Assembly (NCBI RefSeq): GCF_004310395.1
Contig: NZ_BFAX01000004.1
Location: 248,001 to 312,000, forward strand
Direction of reading: 5' to 3'
DNA: 64,000 nucleotides
Source: Methanofervidicoccus abyssi
GTDB lineage: Archaea > AGJL01 > Methanococci > Methanococcales > Methanococcaceae
The notes below the pieces were generated by a model, which was not told the origin of the DNA, searched no databases, and saw only the letters and a program-made list of their open reading frames with translations. Position numbers and translations under genes: made by a program. Of the stretch, positions 42,575 through 52,043 are shown piece by piece. Every line of letters begins with the position of its first letter. Within the stretch, counting starts at the first letter, position 1.

Positions 42575-43036
42575 ATGGTGATTATTGACGAGTGTCATCG
42601 TTCTGGATATGGGAGATGGAAGGAAATCCTTGATTATTTCAGTAGTGCTGTTCATTTTGATATGACTGCAACACCAAAAAGAGATAACAACATAGACACC
42701 TATGCATACTTTGGTACCCCAGTCTATGCCTATAGTTTGGGACAGGGTATAGAGGATGGATTTTTATCCCCTTACAAAATTCACAAGATTTATATAAACG
42801 TTGATAAAAAAGGGGATATCTCTTAACTGATGTGGCAAGCGAAGGTGCAGTTATTGAAGCTCCCGAAGATGTGGAAGTTTAAGGAATTCTATTCTGTAGG
42901 TGAATTTGAAAAGGTTATAACTTTACCAGATAGAACAGAGGCTATGACAAAGAAACTTGCTGAGATATTTTTTAGAAAAAGTTATAAAATGGAGAAAGAA
43001 CAGTTAATGGTTTCGTCTAAAATCTTCAAGTCATGA
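42575..43036 (+). pseudogene. Remnant of a type I restriction HsdR subunit (EcoEI-like)
   Basis: VIIDECHRSGYGRWKEIL and MTATPKR with YFGTPVYAYSLGQGIEDGFLSPY are the DEAD-box and following motifs of EcoEI-type HsdR helicases. The frame breaks near 42817 and again near 42871. Joined across two one-base shifts, it reads LLTDVASEGAVIEAPEDV, then EFYSVGEFEKVITLPDRTEAM, as in HsdR. Both ends of the gene are missing. It is of a different subfamily from the intact HsdR at 59065, so it is not a duplicate of it. Confidence 0.75.
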
Positions 43037-43044
43037 TGATTTAG

Positions 43045-43188
43045 TTTGGGATCAATAAAAATGTTGTTGAAAAACTTTTAGAATGGGAATTAATAAAAGA
43101 ACAAGAAAAAAATCGGAAGGTCGAAATATATAAAAAATATATAAAAATAAGTGAAAAAGGAAAAATGCTCTTAGATCATGTGGTGTAG
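43045..43188 (+). pseudogene. C-terminal fragment of a winged-helix-like protein
   Basis: An open frame without a start encodes NKNVVEKLLEWELIKEQ, a basic stretch, and YIKISEKGKMLLDH, which looks like the last helix and wing of an archaeal winged-helix regulator. No upstream part is found. It is best read as debris at the end of the cassette-like block. Confidence 0.4.
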
Positions 43189-43494
43189 TGCTTGAAACAG
43201 TAAAAATAGTAGAATCACAAAAAAGGATCTACTATACTATTTTTAGCCAGCTTACACTGTTGTATAGTTGTAGTATAATGACTCTATCTATATATAATGA
43301 ATTTTGTATTTCCTTTAATAGAAACTCGAGAGATTATTTTTTTAATAAGTGAGCTCACTAACCACATATAATACACACACTTAATATAGAACGTTATTCA
43401 TGCAGTATATATTGGAGCTCTGTTAAATAAAATATAAACAGCCATTTTCCAACTATTTCTTCTTCATCCATCCTGTAAGCAAAGTATTTACTAC
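43189..43494. other. Region between the remnants and the ESCRT-like cluster
   Basis: About 305 bases between convergent blocks. It holds a perfect 12-base palindrome, AGTGAGCTCACT (43348-43359), and AT-rich tracts. No ORF is supported. The minus-strand nine-gene cluster probably ends transcription here. Confidence 0.4.
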
Positions 43495-44325
43495 TTACTG
43501 CTTTTTATATACGATAATGCTCACATTGTCCCTTGTATCTTTTAATGCAATATTTAATAATTCATTTACAATATCCTTTGGATCTTTATTACTACGTAAT
43601 ATATTTAAAATATCTTTCTTATTAACATAGTCATGAAGTCCATCGGAACTTAGAAGAATTATATCTCCCTTTTTTAGATCCCAGAGATAGTCGTCTACCT
43701 TAAAATCATCTAATCCCAATGCCGAGGTAATGATATTCTTCATTGGATGGGTCATGGCCTTCTCCTCTGAAATTTGACCACTATCTATTAAGGCCTGGAC
43801 AAAGGAGTGATCCTTTGTTCTAAAAACTATTTCCCCATCTCTAATTAAATAGGCCCTACTATCCCCACAGTTTGCTATAATGCATTTATCTCCTTTAACT
43901 ATTGCAGTTGTTAGTGTTGTTCCCATTCCCTTTCTATCTCCAATAGCGTTTTCTTTTATTTTGCTGTGTGCCGTAATGTATGCATCTTTTAAAAGTTCTT
44001 TTATCTCTTCAATTGATAGGTTTTCATTGTATTTTTCCATGATAATGTTTTTTAAAGTATCTACTGCCATCTTTGATGCAATCTCCCCTGCATTATGTCC
44101 TCCGACACCATCTGCAACTGCTAATATGTAGATGTCTTTTATTTTTTTAATTAAAATGCTGTCTTCGTTGTTTGTTCTATTCCCTTTGTCAGATATACCG
44201 TAGGCATTATCAATGTCGATGTTTTTTTCTTCTTCAATTTTTATTTTGGTTTTAGATTTGTTCTTTTTTTCTTCTCCATCTTTCTTATATCCAATTTTTT
44301 TTAGAAATTTGTTTATTATTCCCAT
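43495..44325 (-). CDS. PP2C-type Ser/Thr protein phosphatase
   Basis: The 276-residue protein is a soluble PPM/PP2C phosphatase like bacterial Stp1/PrpC. After a lysine-rich 40-residue tail come DKGNRTNNEDS, AVADGVGGHNAGEIAS, GMGTTLTTA, NCGDSRAYLI, LSSDGLHDYV and DTRDNVSIIV, covering all metal-binding Asp motifs. It is the last gene of the cluster, 8 bases after the soluble kinase gene, so it probably reverses the action of the two kinases. Confidence 0.92.
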   Translation of the reverse strand: MGIINKFLKKIGYKKDGEEKKNKSKTKIKIEEEKNIDIDNAYGISDKGNRTNNEDSILIKKIKDIYILAVADGVGGHNAGEIASKMAVDTLKNIIMEKYNENLSIEEIKELLKDAYITAHSKIKENAIGDRKGMGTTLTTAIVKGDKCIIANCGDSRAYLIRDGEIVFRTKDHSFVQALIDSGQISEEKAMTHPMKNIITSALGLDDFKVDDYLWDLKKGDIILLSSDGLHDYVNKKDILNILRSNKDPKDIVNELLNIALKDTRDNVSIIVYKKQ

Positions 44326-44333
44326 ATTACCCC

Positions 44334-45839
44334 CTAAAATCTCATCTTAACCTTATTTACTACTATTTTCGCCTTTATTTTTATCTCATCAGACGGTTCT
44401 TTTATCCCTTCTTCAATTCGATATTCGATAGCTTTTATTAGATTATCAACGGAATTTATTATTTCCTCAGAGCAGTTCTTATCTGCATAATATTTTAAAT
44501 CGTAGAGATAATTTAAAGCATCCCCTAAATCGTTGTTTAATAAGTGGAATAAAACTAAATCAGCACAATAAAATATACTTCTACTAAAATCTTTATTAGT
44601 TTTTGAAGCTGTAAGGTTAGTTGTAAGTTGTATGTTTAGATATTCTGATAGATCCTTCTGCAATTCTTCTACTGATTGGTATCTTTTGGATTTGTCCTTT
44701 TGAATGCATTTTAAGATAATATATTCCAACTTCTCATCAATTAAAGGATTTAATTCCGATGGTTTTGGCGGCATTTCGTTTTTAATACTATAGATTATGT
44801 CAAACTCATTACCATTAAACGGTAGTTTTTTTGTTGTTAATTCGTATAGGATTATCCCCATTTGATAAATGTCCGTCCTTTTATCGATTGTTTCTCTGCT
44901 TATTTGTTCTGGTGCTGAGTATTGGAGAGTTAAAGCGTTTATAGTTGTAGATTTTGAAGTAATTTCTTTTGATAGTCCCCAATCTGTAATTTTTGGTATG
45001 TTGTTTTTTATTAAAATGTTGTGTGGTTTTAAATCCTTATGAATTATTCCTTTACTATGCGCATATTTCAGTCCATTTAACACTTCAAAAAATAGTAAAA
45101 CGGCTTCTTTTAACTCTAAATTATTTTTTATTTTATTTAATTCCTTTTCACAGTATTCCATTTCTATGTATGGATATGGATAAATATTACTATAATAAAG
45201 TTGAACAATGTTGATATGTTTTAATTTTTTCCAATTTCCTATTTCCCTAAGGAATATTTCCCCAGTAGTTTCAGTTAATTCTTTTGGGACTTTTATGGCT
45301 ACCGTTTTTCCATTTTTAATTGCTTTAAATACATAGGAAAATCCCCCTTCCCCAATTTTTATAGGATTTTGATATTTTGATAATAATTCATTTAGTTTAT
45401 TCAACAATTCGTTTTCTCCACTAAATGATTGATTTATAGGATTTGAAGAATTAACCGATGAGGAATTATATGGCGCATTTATTGAGGAGTCTTCACCTAA
45501 TAACAAATTTTTTATGAGGTTTAATTCATTATTTATTTGATTTTTTAAGTTAGTAATTTGACTGTTAAATGTTTTTATCTTTAAATTTATCATTTCATCC
45601 TCTAATTTATCAATATCGTTAGAAGATTTTTTTAAGAGATTCCTTGCTTTTAAATACTCTCCATCTGATTTCAATTTTAAAGCATCCCTTACATTATTTT
45701 CGATTTCTTTTAGTTTAACTTTTAATCTGAGCTCGTTTAATGTGGTTTGATATTTGACATACTCCTCCCCTAAATACCTCTTATGATTTTTTAAAAATCT
45801 CTCAATGGCATTTATTTCGTTCAATATTTCCTTTATCAT
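44334..45839 (-). CDS. Hanks-type Ser/Thr protein kinase with N-terminal coiled coil
   Basis: The 501-residue soluble protein has a helical coiled-coil region (residues 1-120), a Ser/Asn-rich linker, a kinase domain (about 155-410) with GEGGFSYVFKA, the VAIKVP lysine, the HKDLKPHNIL catalytic loop, DWG in place of DFG, and YSAPEQ, then a helical C-terminus. It overlaps the upstream membrane-protein gene by 38 bases, so the two are translated together. Its kinase domain resembles that of the receptor kinase in the same cluster. Confidence 0.9.
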   Translation of the reverse strand: MIKEILNEINAIERFLKNHKRYLGEEYVKYQTTLNELRLKVKLKEIENNVRDALKLKSDGEYLKARNLLKKSSNDIDKLEDEMINLKIKTFNSQITNLKNQINNELNLIKNLLLGEDSSINAPYNSSSVNSSNPINQSFSGENELLNKLNELLSKYQNPIKIGEGGFSYVFKAIKNGKTVAIKVPKELTETTGEIFLREIGNWKKLKHINIVQLYYSNIYPYPYIEMEYCEKELNKIKNNLELKEAVLLFFEVLNGLKYAHSKGIIHKDLKPHNILIKNNIPKITDWGLSKEITSKSTTINALTLQYSAPEQISRETIDKRTDIYQMGIILYELTTKKLPFNGNEFDIIYSIKNEMPPKPSELNPLIDEKLEYIILKCIQKDKSKRYQSVEELQKDLSEYLNIQLTTNLTASKTNKDFSRSIFYCADLVLFHLLNNDLGDALNYLYDLKYYADKNCSEEIINSVDNLIKAIEYRIEEGIKEPSDEIKIKAKIVVNKVKMRF

Positions 45840-46911
45840 ACCCTATCCCCTCAATTTTATCAGATACTAATTTAATTTTTGCATCTAATATGTTATGGAC
45901 TACTGATTTAATTTTATTATTTAGGGATGAAATTAATTCTTCATCTTCCATTGATTTTGCTATTTTCTCTGCTTTTTTATAGTATTCCAGTGATTTATCC
46001 CATTTTTTTATGGCATCATTTAAGTTGTTGTTTTGAAAATCATTTAGTGCCGCTGGTAAGAGTTTCTTAGCCTCTAATAGGTAGGAATTAAGTAGATCTA
46101 AATCTTTGCTATTGTTTGATACCGTGTTGGTCGGTAACACTTTGGGACTCATAGTTATTGATTTTTTATTAATTCCTTCTAAATATACTTTCCCACTGAA
46201 ATAACCAAATACTATGCAGGAATAATAATAGAATGCCCCCCATAACCAAATAGCCACAGGAATTAATATAATTGTCAAGAAAAATAGGACTGCCATTATA
46301 TATATCACAATAGCTAAAAAGCCTGTAATAATACAGTAAATAATATCAAAAATTAGGATATTAACCCATATTTTTTTTAATATTCTAAATAACGTAGCGA
46401 ATTCAAAAGATGAAGATATTTTGTTGGTATATATGTAATGTGAAAATGCGATATGCATGAATAACATAGATATTGCGAAGCACACAATAATAATAACACT
46501 AAAAATATCGTCGTTGAAGGTTACCGAAAAAATATCGAGAATCACAGTAAGCAATATATAAAATAATATACAAAATAATAAAAATAATAATATAGAATAT
46601 ACAAAAAAAACTATGGATATCTTTAATCCTTTGATAAATTGACTAAATATATTAAATTCAGGCAACTCATTATTTTTACCCTCATAAATAAGGGTTATTA
46701 TATCTGCCATATAGCCAAGCAATGAAATATTAAGTATGGGTATTACCCCTATTACCCCACCCACAACAAGTTTTTTCTTCCAATTTTTATCTTTAAATAT
46801 ATACGTGAATGATTCCCAAATATATTCCATCATATTTTTTCCCTTCATATATGCTATCCCTGTGTCTATGTTGGAACCCTCTTTACCAAATCTAATATAT
46901 TTTATTTCCAT
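45802..46911 (-). CDS. DUF4013-like polytopic membrane protein with helical C-terminal tail
   Basis: The 369-residue protein has several membrane helices (about residues 45-250), beginning with an EYIWESFTYIFKD and VVGGVIGVIPI region typical of the DUF4013 membrane family. A 100-residue soluble helical tail follows, with a TPR-like stretch (DAIKKWDKSLEYYKKAEKIAKSME). The frame starts at 46911, overlapping the upstream kinase gene by 10 bases. An alternative start is the Met pair at residues 27-28. The tail may dock partners of the signalling cluster, which is inference. Confidence 0.75.
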   Translation of the reverse strand: MEIKYIRFGKEGSNIDTGIAYMKGKNMMEYIWESFTYIFKDKNWKKKLVVGGVIGVIPILNISLLGYMADIITLIYEGKNNELPEFNIFSQFIKGLKISIVFFVYSILLFLLFCILFYILLTVILDIFSVTFNDDIFSVIIIVCFAISMLFMHIAFSHYIYTNKISSSFEFATLFRILKKIWVNILIFDIIYCIITGFLAIVIYIMAVLFFLTIILIPVAIWLWGAFYYYSCIVFGYFSGKVYLEGINKKSITMSPKVLPTNTVSNNSKDLDLLNSYLLEAKKLLPAALNDFQNNNLNDAIKKWDKSLEYYKKAEKIAKSMEDEELISSLNNKIKSVVHNILDAKIKLVSDKIEGIGYDKGNIERNKCH

Positions 46912-49772
46912 TCTCTCTTAATTCTATTCAATAAAACTTCAAGTTTCTCTATAGTATCTTTTCCAAGTGGGATGCTTTCTTTTATCAAATACTCAATATG
47001 TGCTATTGCTCCTCTTAATTCCCTCTTGTTTTCTTCTGATTTAACGTAATTTTCTAATGATTCTAAAGTTTCCAGCAAACCAACCTTATCATTTACCTTT
47101 GCACAGTTTAAGGCAAGTTTCGTTGTTATATCAATCAAATCTTTTATTAATCTATTAATTTCTTTTTTATCTGTTGAAATTTTTAGTTTTTGAGTAGTTT
47201 TGGTTAGTGTCCTTCTAAGTTCTTCTTTTTCTTTAGTTAATTCTTCTAATGAATTTAAAGCATCTAAAAACTCATCTATTGATTGGAATCTATCTTCCTT
47301 TTTCTTTGCTAAGAGTTTTTCAAGTATTCCATCGAATGTTGATAATTCGGGGTTTATTTTTGAAGGCAGTGTTGGTTTTTTATTTGGGTTTATGATTTTT
47401 AAGGATACCTGAGTTGGCGTGATGCCCTCATAGGGCAGTCTTCCAGTTAGTAACTCATAAAATAAAACTCCCAACTGATAAATATCAGTTCTCTTATCTG
47501 TCTTCCCGTATTCTTCTTCATCTATTTGCTCCGGTGCTGAATATATTAAAGTTAATCCCTTTGTGGTTGTTGCTGTAGTGGATTTTGCACCTATTTTTGC
47601 AAGTCCCCAATCTGTTATCTTTGGTGTTAAATTTTGAGTTAATAGGATGTTCGATGGTTTAATATCTCTGTGGATTATGTTTTTGTCATGAGCGTGTTTT
47701 AACCCTTCTGCTATTTGTTTTATTAATTTTATGGCATCTTTTGGATTTAATGGTTTTGGATATTCACCTAAATCTTTTATTAGTTTTCCATTTAAGTTAT
47801 ATCCTTCAATATACTCCATCTCTATGTGTGGAATTGGCTCTTCGTAAGCATCATACATTTTAACAATATTTGGATGATTGAGATTTTTCCATGCTTTGAT
47901 TTCTTTTAATAGGTATTTCTTAGCTTTCTCGTCAAAAGTTGGGACTTTTAAAGCAAGTGGTTGAGTTCCACCTTTTCTTTTAACTTTGAATACCTTTCCA
48001 AATCCACCTTCTCCTAATTTCTCTAATGGGATGTATTTGTTTAATAATTCAGCTGGGAAATCTGGGATATCACTTACTAACTCTTTATTAGTTGTTTCCT
48101 GTTTAGTTATGCTTTTTTCACTTTCATCTACTTTATTTTGTTTCTTTTTTCTTTTTCTTATAAAGCGTGCTCCTCCCCATACTACAATTAAACCTATGAA
48201 AAGTAGTAATATTAAAATAATATTACTACCATGATTAATATTGATATAATTAATATTGATAGTAGGAATAGCTTCTAACTTAGCATTAACAGTTTTTGAA
48301 AGTCCTGGAGAAATATAAACAATTTCCGTATAATCCTTATACCCGTCTTTTTTTAATGTAATAGTATACTCTCCGGGGGATAAACCAGTTATAGTTTTAG
48401 GAGTAGTCCCTTTATAAGATCCATTAATATAAATTTTAGCCCCAGTTGGATTACTATCTACATACAGTGAACCAGTTATTGGTTTTAGGTTCACATATAC
48501 TCTCTTTGAATCTCCTGGAGAAATATAAACAATTTCCGTATAATCCTTATACCCGTCTTTTTTTAATGTAATAGTATACTCTCCGGGGGATAAACCAGTT
48601 ATAGTTTTAGGAGTAGTCCCTTTATAAGATCCATTAATATAAATTTTAGCCCCAGTTGGATTACTATCTACATACAGTGAACCAGTAATAATAGCTTTGA
48701 ATAGATAGACACTACCATTCCCATTTCCAGCAACTATATACTTGTCATTAGGAGTTATTGATACTGATCTAACATTACTACCTGTCCAATAATTCCACAA
48801 TAACCTCCCTTCTCTGTTGAAGAGATAGACATTACCATCCCAACTACCTGCAACTATATAATTCCCATCAGGAGTTATTGATACTGATTCAACAGCACCA
48901 CCTGTCTCATACTTCCACAATAACCTCCCTTCTTTATTGAAGAGATAGACATTACTATCATTACTCCCTGCAACTATATAATTCCCATCAGGAGTTATTG
49001 ATACTGATTCAACAGCACCACCTGTCTCATACTTCCACAATAACCTCCCTTCTTTATTGAAGAGATAGACATTACCATCCCAACTACCTGCAACTATATA
49101 ATTCCCATCAGGAGTTATTGATACTGACCAAACCAAATTACCTGTCTCATACTTCCACAATAACCTCCCTTCTCTGTTGAAGAGATAGACATTCTTATCC
49201 TCACTCCCTGCAACTATATAATTCCCATCAGGAGTTATTGATACTGAATTAACCCAATATTCATCTGTTTTATACTTCCATAATTCATCCCCATTATTGT
49301 TGAAGAGATAAATGTTGTCATTAAATCCACCACTTCCTATAGCTATATATTTTCCATCGGGTGTTATTGCCACTGATGTAACATCATCTTCTGGCTGGTA
49401 CCTCCATAATAAATTCCCATTATTGTTGAAGAGATAGATACCATTATTAATATGACCTATAGCACCACCACTAATGGTATCTCCAACTCCAGCAACTATA
49501 TACTTGCCATCAGGAGTTATTGATACTGAAGAAATATAAACTAAATCCTTCTCATATTTCCACAACAAATCCCCATTATTGTTGAAGAGATAGATACCAT
49601 TACCTCCTGCAACTATATAATTCCCATCAGGAGTTATTGATACTGAATCCACCCAACCTCCAGTATCATACTTCCATACAGCAGTATATTTTATATCCTC
49701 TCCAAAAACAAAACCCACATTTACAAAAATTCCAATCAATAAAAATCCAATTATTAAATTTTTCAACTTCAA
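46902..49772 (-). CDS. Receptor Ser/Thr kinase: signal peptide, beta-propeller, two PEGA domains, TM, kinase
   Basis: Domains in order: signal peptide (residues 1-25), eight WD/PQQ-like repeats of about 40 residues built on SVSITPDGNYIVAG, NVYLFN and LLWKYET, two 70-residue PEGA repeats (GSLYVDSNPTGAKIYINGS), one membrane helix near residues 517-535 (IILILLLFIGLIVVW), and a cytoplasmic kinase with GEGGFGKVF, LALKVP, HRDIKPSNIL, DWG and YSAPEQ. A helical tail ends it. The outer part would sense the cell surface and the inner part would phosphorylate. Long DNA repeats within the gene point to recent internal duplication. Confidence 0.9.
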   Translation of the reverse strand: MKLKNLIIGFLLIGIFVNVGFVFGEDIKYTAVWKYDTGGWVDSVSITPDGNYIVAGGNGIYLFNNNGDLLWKYEKDLVYISSVSITPDGKYIVAGVGDTISGGAIGHINNGIYLFNNNGNLLWRYQPEDDVTSVAITPDGKYIAIGSGGFNDNIYLFNNNGDELWKYKTDEYWVNSVSITPDGNYIVAGSEDKNVYLFNREGRLLWKYETGNLVWSVSITPDGNYIVAGSWDGNVYLFNKEGRLLWKYETGGAVESVSITPDGNYIVAGSNDSNVYLFNKEGRLLWKYETGGAVESVSITPDGNYIVAGSWDGNVYLFNREGRLLWNYWTGSNVRSVSITPNDKYIVAGNGNGSVYLFKAIITGSLYVDSNPTGAKIYINGSYKGTTPKTITGLSPGEYTITLKKDGYKDYTEIVYISPGDSKRVYVNLKPITGSLYVDSNPTGAKIYINGSYKGTTPKTITGLSPGEYTITLKKDGYKDYTEIVYISPGLSKTVNAKLEAIPTININYININHGSNIILILLLFIGLIVVWGGARFIRKRKKKQNKVDESEKSITKQETTNKELVSDIPDFPAELLNKYIPLEKLGEGGFGKVFKVKRKGGTQPLALKVPTFDEKAKKYLLKEIKAWKNLNHPNIVKMYDAYEEPIPHIEMEYIEGYNLNGKLIKDLGEYPKPLNPKDAIKLIKQIAEGLKHAHDKNIIHRDIKPSNILLTQNLTPKITDWGLAKIGAKSTTATTTKGLTLIYSAPEQIDEEEYGKTDKRTDIYQLGVLFYELLTGRLPYEGITPTQVSLKIINPNKKPTLPSKINPELSTFDGILEKLLAKKKEDRFQSIDEFLDALNSLEELTKEKEELRRTLTKTTQKLKISTDKKEINRLIKDLIDITTKLALNCAKVNDKVGLLETLESLENYVKSEENKRELRGAIAHIEYLIKESIPLGKDTIEKLEVLLNRIKREWK
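48304..48686 (-). repeat. Tandem PEGA-coding repeat, identical over about 170 bases
   Basis: The block 48304-48476 recurs at 48514-48686 with no difference I can find, at a period of 210 bases (70 residues). Such identity in DNA as well as in protein means very recent duplication or ongoing gene conversion. Confidence 0.85.
48780..49240 (-). repeat. Near-identical 120-base repeats coding for propeller blades
   Basis: About four successive units of 120 bases contain the shared blocks TTCCCATCAGGAGTTATTGA and CATACTTCCACAATAACCTC. They encode blades four to seven of the propeller and are nearly identical in DNA, unlike blades one to three and eight. Confidence 0.8.
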
Positions 49773-49901
49773 AATCCCCCTCCAAAAATTTAATAATATA
49801 AAATTTTTATTACTGTAATTTTACTTAAACATTACGCAGTGAGGGGGAAAATCTACGATTTTCTAAATATTCAAAAAAGAGTTTTAAAAATTAAAAAAAT
49901 A

Positions 49902-51137
49902 TTATCCTCCAAACTCCTCCTTCCATTTCTCATACTTCTTAATTATCGATTTAGTTAAAGGACTCTTTATTTTCTTAAATGCCTCTTCAAAATCATCATC
50001 AGTCAGAGCTCTTGTTTTTAACTTCCTTCTCTTCAACTCCTTATAGGACAAATTAGCCATTTTATATAAATCCTTATTTACATCCCTAATCATATTCCAA
50101 ATAGCATCCTGACAGAGATTTTTTAAATCCCTACCAGAATAAAGCCTTTCCACACACTTATCTGCAATTTCATCTAAATTAACATCCAACTTAAGCCCTT
50201 TTGTGTTAATTTTAATAATTTCCTTTGTAGCTTTTTTATCTGGTAAAGGAATATAAATTCTCCTTGAAAACCTGGAGAGTACAGCCTCATCCAAATCCCA
50301 TGGCGTATTTGTTGCCGAAAGCGTTAATATTAACCTATCGCTCCCCTTATCTTGAAAACCATCCAATTCTGTTAATAAAGTCGATAACATTCTCCTTGAT
50401 GCCTCACTTATTCCATCGCTCCTCTTTGTTGTTAAGGCATCGATTTCATCTATGAACACTATGCTTGGGTGGAGCTCTCTTGCAACATCATATAATGCAC
50501 TTATAATTTTTGAAGATTCACCATAGTATTTACTCGATACGGATGATGCTTTAACATTAAAGAATGTTGCTTCCAAACTTCCAGCACATGCAGAAGCCAA
50601 TAGTGTTTTACCTGTTCCAGGTGGTCCAAATAATAAAATCCCTTTCCACGGCTGTATTGATGCAGGCTTTTGAAGTGCTGATATTACTATAGTTTCCATC
50701 ATAAGCTGTTTTACTTCTTCTAACCCCCCTATATCTTCCCATTTTATAGTGGATTTTTGTATTAAATTATTTTTCACAAAATTTTTAAACTTATCAATCT
50801 CATTTTCTACCTCATCCTCCGTGGTGTTTGATGAGCTCGGTTTATTTGATGGTCCTGATTTTTTTGTAGATTTGGATTTATTAGCTTTTGATGGATTAAA
50901 TACCTCTTCTATGTTATTTGCCACTAACTCCCATTTTTTAGCTTTCTCCAAATATCTTTTTTCATTGTATTCATCATACTTTGCTATTTGTCTCAATAAT
51001 TTGGCACATTCTAATGCCTTTTTTTTAGCAATACTTTCGTTCTTTTTCTCCTTTGCTATTTCATACTCTTTTTTAGCTCTTTTAAACTGACTCATCAGAG
51101 CTCCGTATAAATCAATTTCCAATACAACCCCCCCCAA
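49902..51137 (-). CDS. Vps4/katanin-like AAA ATPase with MIT-like N-terminal domain
   Basis: The 411-residue protein has one AAA domain, unlike the double-domain CDC48. The N-terminal 80 residues are three charged helices with the spacing of an MIT domain (ALMSQFKRAKKEYEIAKE, then a Tyr-rich turn, then YLEKAKKWELVANNIEEV). A Ser/Lys linker follows, then [24 protein letters not shown] near residue 171, IVFIDEIDAL, SATNTPWDLDEAVLSRF and the C-terminal helix LTKSIIKKYEKWKEEFG of the Vps4 group. Vps4 disassembles ESCRT-III filaments, and two ESCRT-III-like genes lie just upstream in the same cluster. Confidence 0.88.
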   Translation of the reverse strand: MGGVVLEIDLYGALMSQFKRAKKEYEIAKEKKNESIAKKKALECAKLLRQIAKYDEYNEKRYLEKAKKWELVANNIEEVFNPSKANKSKSTKKSGPSNKPSSSNTTEDEVENEIDKFKNFVKNNLIQKSTIKWEDIGGLEEVKQLMMETIVISALQKPASIQPWKGILLFGPPGTGKTLLASACAGSLEATFFNVKASSVSSKYYGESSKIISALYDVARELHPSIVFIDEIDALTTKRSDGISEASRRMLSTLLTELDGFQDKGSDRLILTLSATNTPWDLDEAVLSRFSRRIYIPLPDKKATKEIIKINTKGLKLDVNLDEIADKCVERLYSGRDLKNLCQDAIWNMIRDVNKDLYKMANLSYKELKRRKLKTRALTDDDFEEAFKKIKSPLTKSIIKKYEKWKEEFGG

Positions 51138-51200
51138 AATATGATAAATATTATAATAATATTATTTTAAAATAGGTGGCAATAATTATTTTTCTAATAA

Positions 51201-51219
51201 TCACTTACGAAGTAAGTGA
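51201..51219. repeat. 8-bp hairpin between ESCRT-III-like gene 2 and the Vps4-like gene
   Basis: TCACTTAC and GTAAGTGA are exact complements around a three-base loop. It lies in the 91-base gap after the stop at 51229. It could slow or end transcription, or protect an mRNA end, so that the two genes have different levels. Confidence 0.45.
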
Positions 51220-51228
51220 GCAACGAAA

Positions 51229-51870
51229 TCAATTTATTATTTTGTCTAATTTCTTTAACTCTTCTTCAAAATCGTCTTCTTTTTCCTGCTTCTTTTTATC
51301 GGATACTATTTCCTTTGCATCGTCAATATCCAATTCCCCCTCTTTAATCGCATGTATTGTATTTAATATATCCTCAATATCTTCGTCATGTTCTTCTGAT
51401 GCCGAGCTCAGCATATCGTCGGTGATGCCGAGAACGTTATTTAGTGTTCCAATGATATTTTCACTATTTATTTTCATATTAATTAAATGATTTTCCAACT
51501 CCTGTGGCGACATGCTGTTTAGTGTGTTCCATAAAGGCGTGGATTTTAAAATCTCTTCATTTTCTTTTATTACTAAAAGATTATCTACAAATCTCATCTG
51601 TTTATTTAATAGAGCATGAGCGTTTTGTAATTGTTTTTTTCTTTGACTGAGAGTTTTTATTTTTGTAGCAATTGTCAGTTCTTCACTTTTGCTTTTAGAG
51701 TTCTTTGCCTTTTCAAACAATATTGTGATTTGCTCGTCTATTTTTGAGAGTTCATCTTCTAATTTTTTAACTTGAATATCCAATTTTATCTTTGATTCGT
51801 TTAGTTTATCTAATGGCATATCTAATGGATTTTTATTTTTAGAGAACAGATTTTTCAATTTACCTAACAT
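51229..51870 (-). CDS. ESCRT-III/Snf7-like protein 2
   Basis: The 213-residue protein has the layout of the ESCRT-III/PspA superfamily: a short amphipathic start (MLGKLKNLFSKNKNPLD), a long basic helical hairpin (residues 20-110), then acidic helices and a charged C-terminus EEELKKLDKIIN that resembles an MIT-interacting motif. It is a paralogue of the next gene: both have FV(N/D)NLL(I/V) followed by an E..LK...(M/L)W stretch and P..LE. Identity is too low for certainty without a profile search. GAGGGGG precedes the ATG. Confidence 0.7.
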   Translation of the reverse strand: MLGKLKNLFSKNKNPLDMPLDKLNESKIKLDIQVKKLEDELSKIDEQITILFEKAKNSKSKSEELTIATKIKTLSQRKKQLQNAHALLNKQMRFVDNLLVIKENEEILKSTPLWNTLNSMSPQELENHLINMKINSENIIGTLNNVLGITDDMLSSASEEHDEDIEDILNTIHAIKEGELDIDDAKEIVSDKKKQEKEDDFEEELKKLDKIIN

Positions 51871-52043
51871 TTTACCCCCTCATTTTTTGAGAGATTTTAA
51901 TCACATTTGAAACCTAATTTAATCTTGTGGATTATTACCTCCGCTGATGCCACTACTTAATAAGATATGGGATTTTAATCTTATCACATACCACAATATC
52001 CCCACATTACTCATTATATTCAAAAAAATAGAAAATTAAATTA

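Noticed and set aside
43348-43359. AGTGAGCTCACT palindrome as an operator
   Set aside because: It lies downstream of both neighbouring gene blocks with no promoter nearby; probably chance or a minor end structure.
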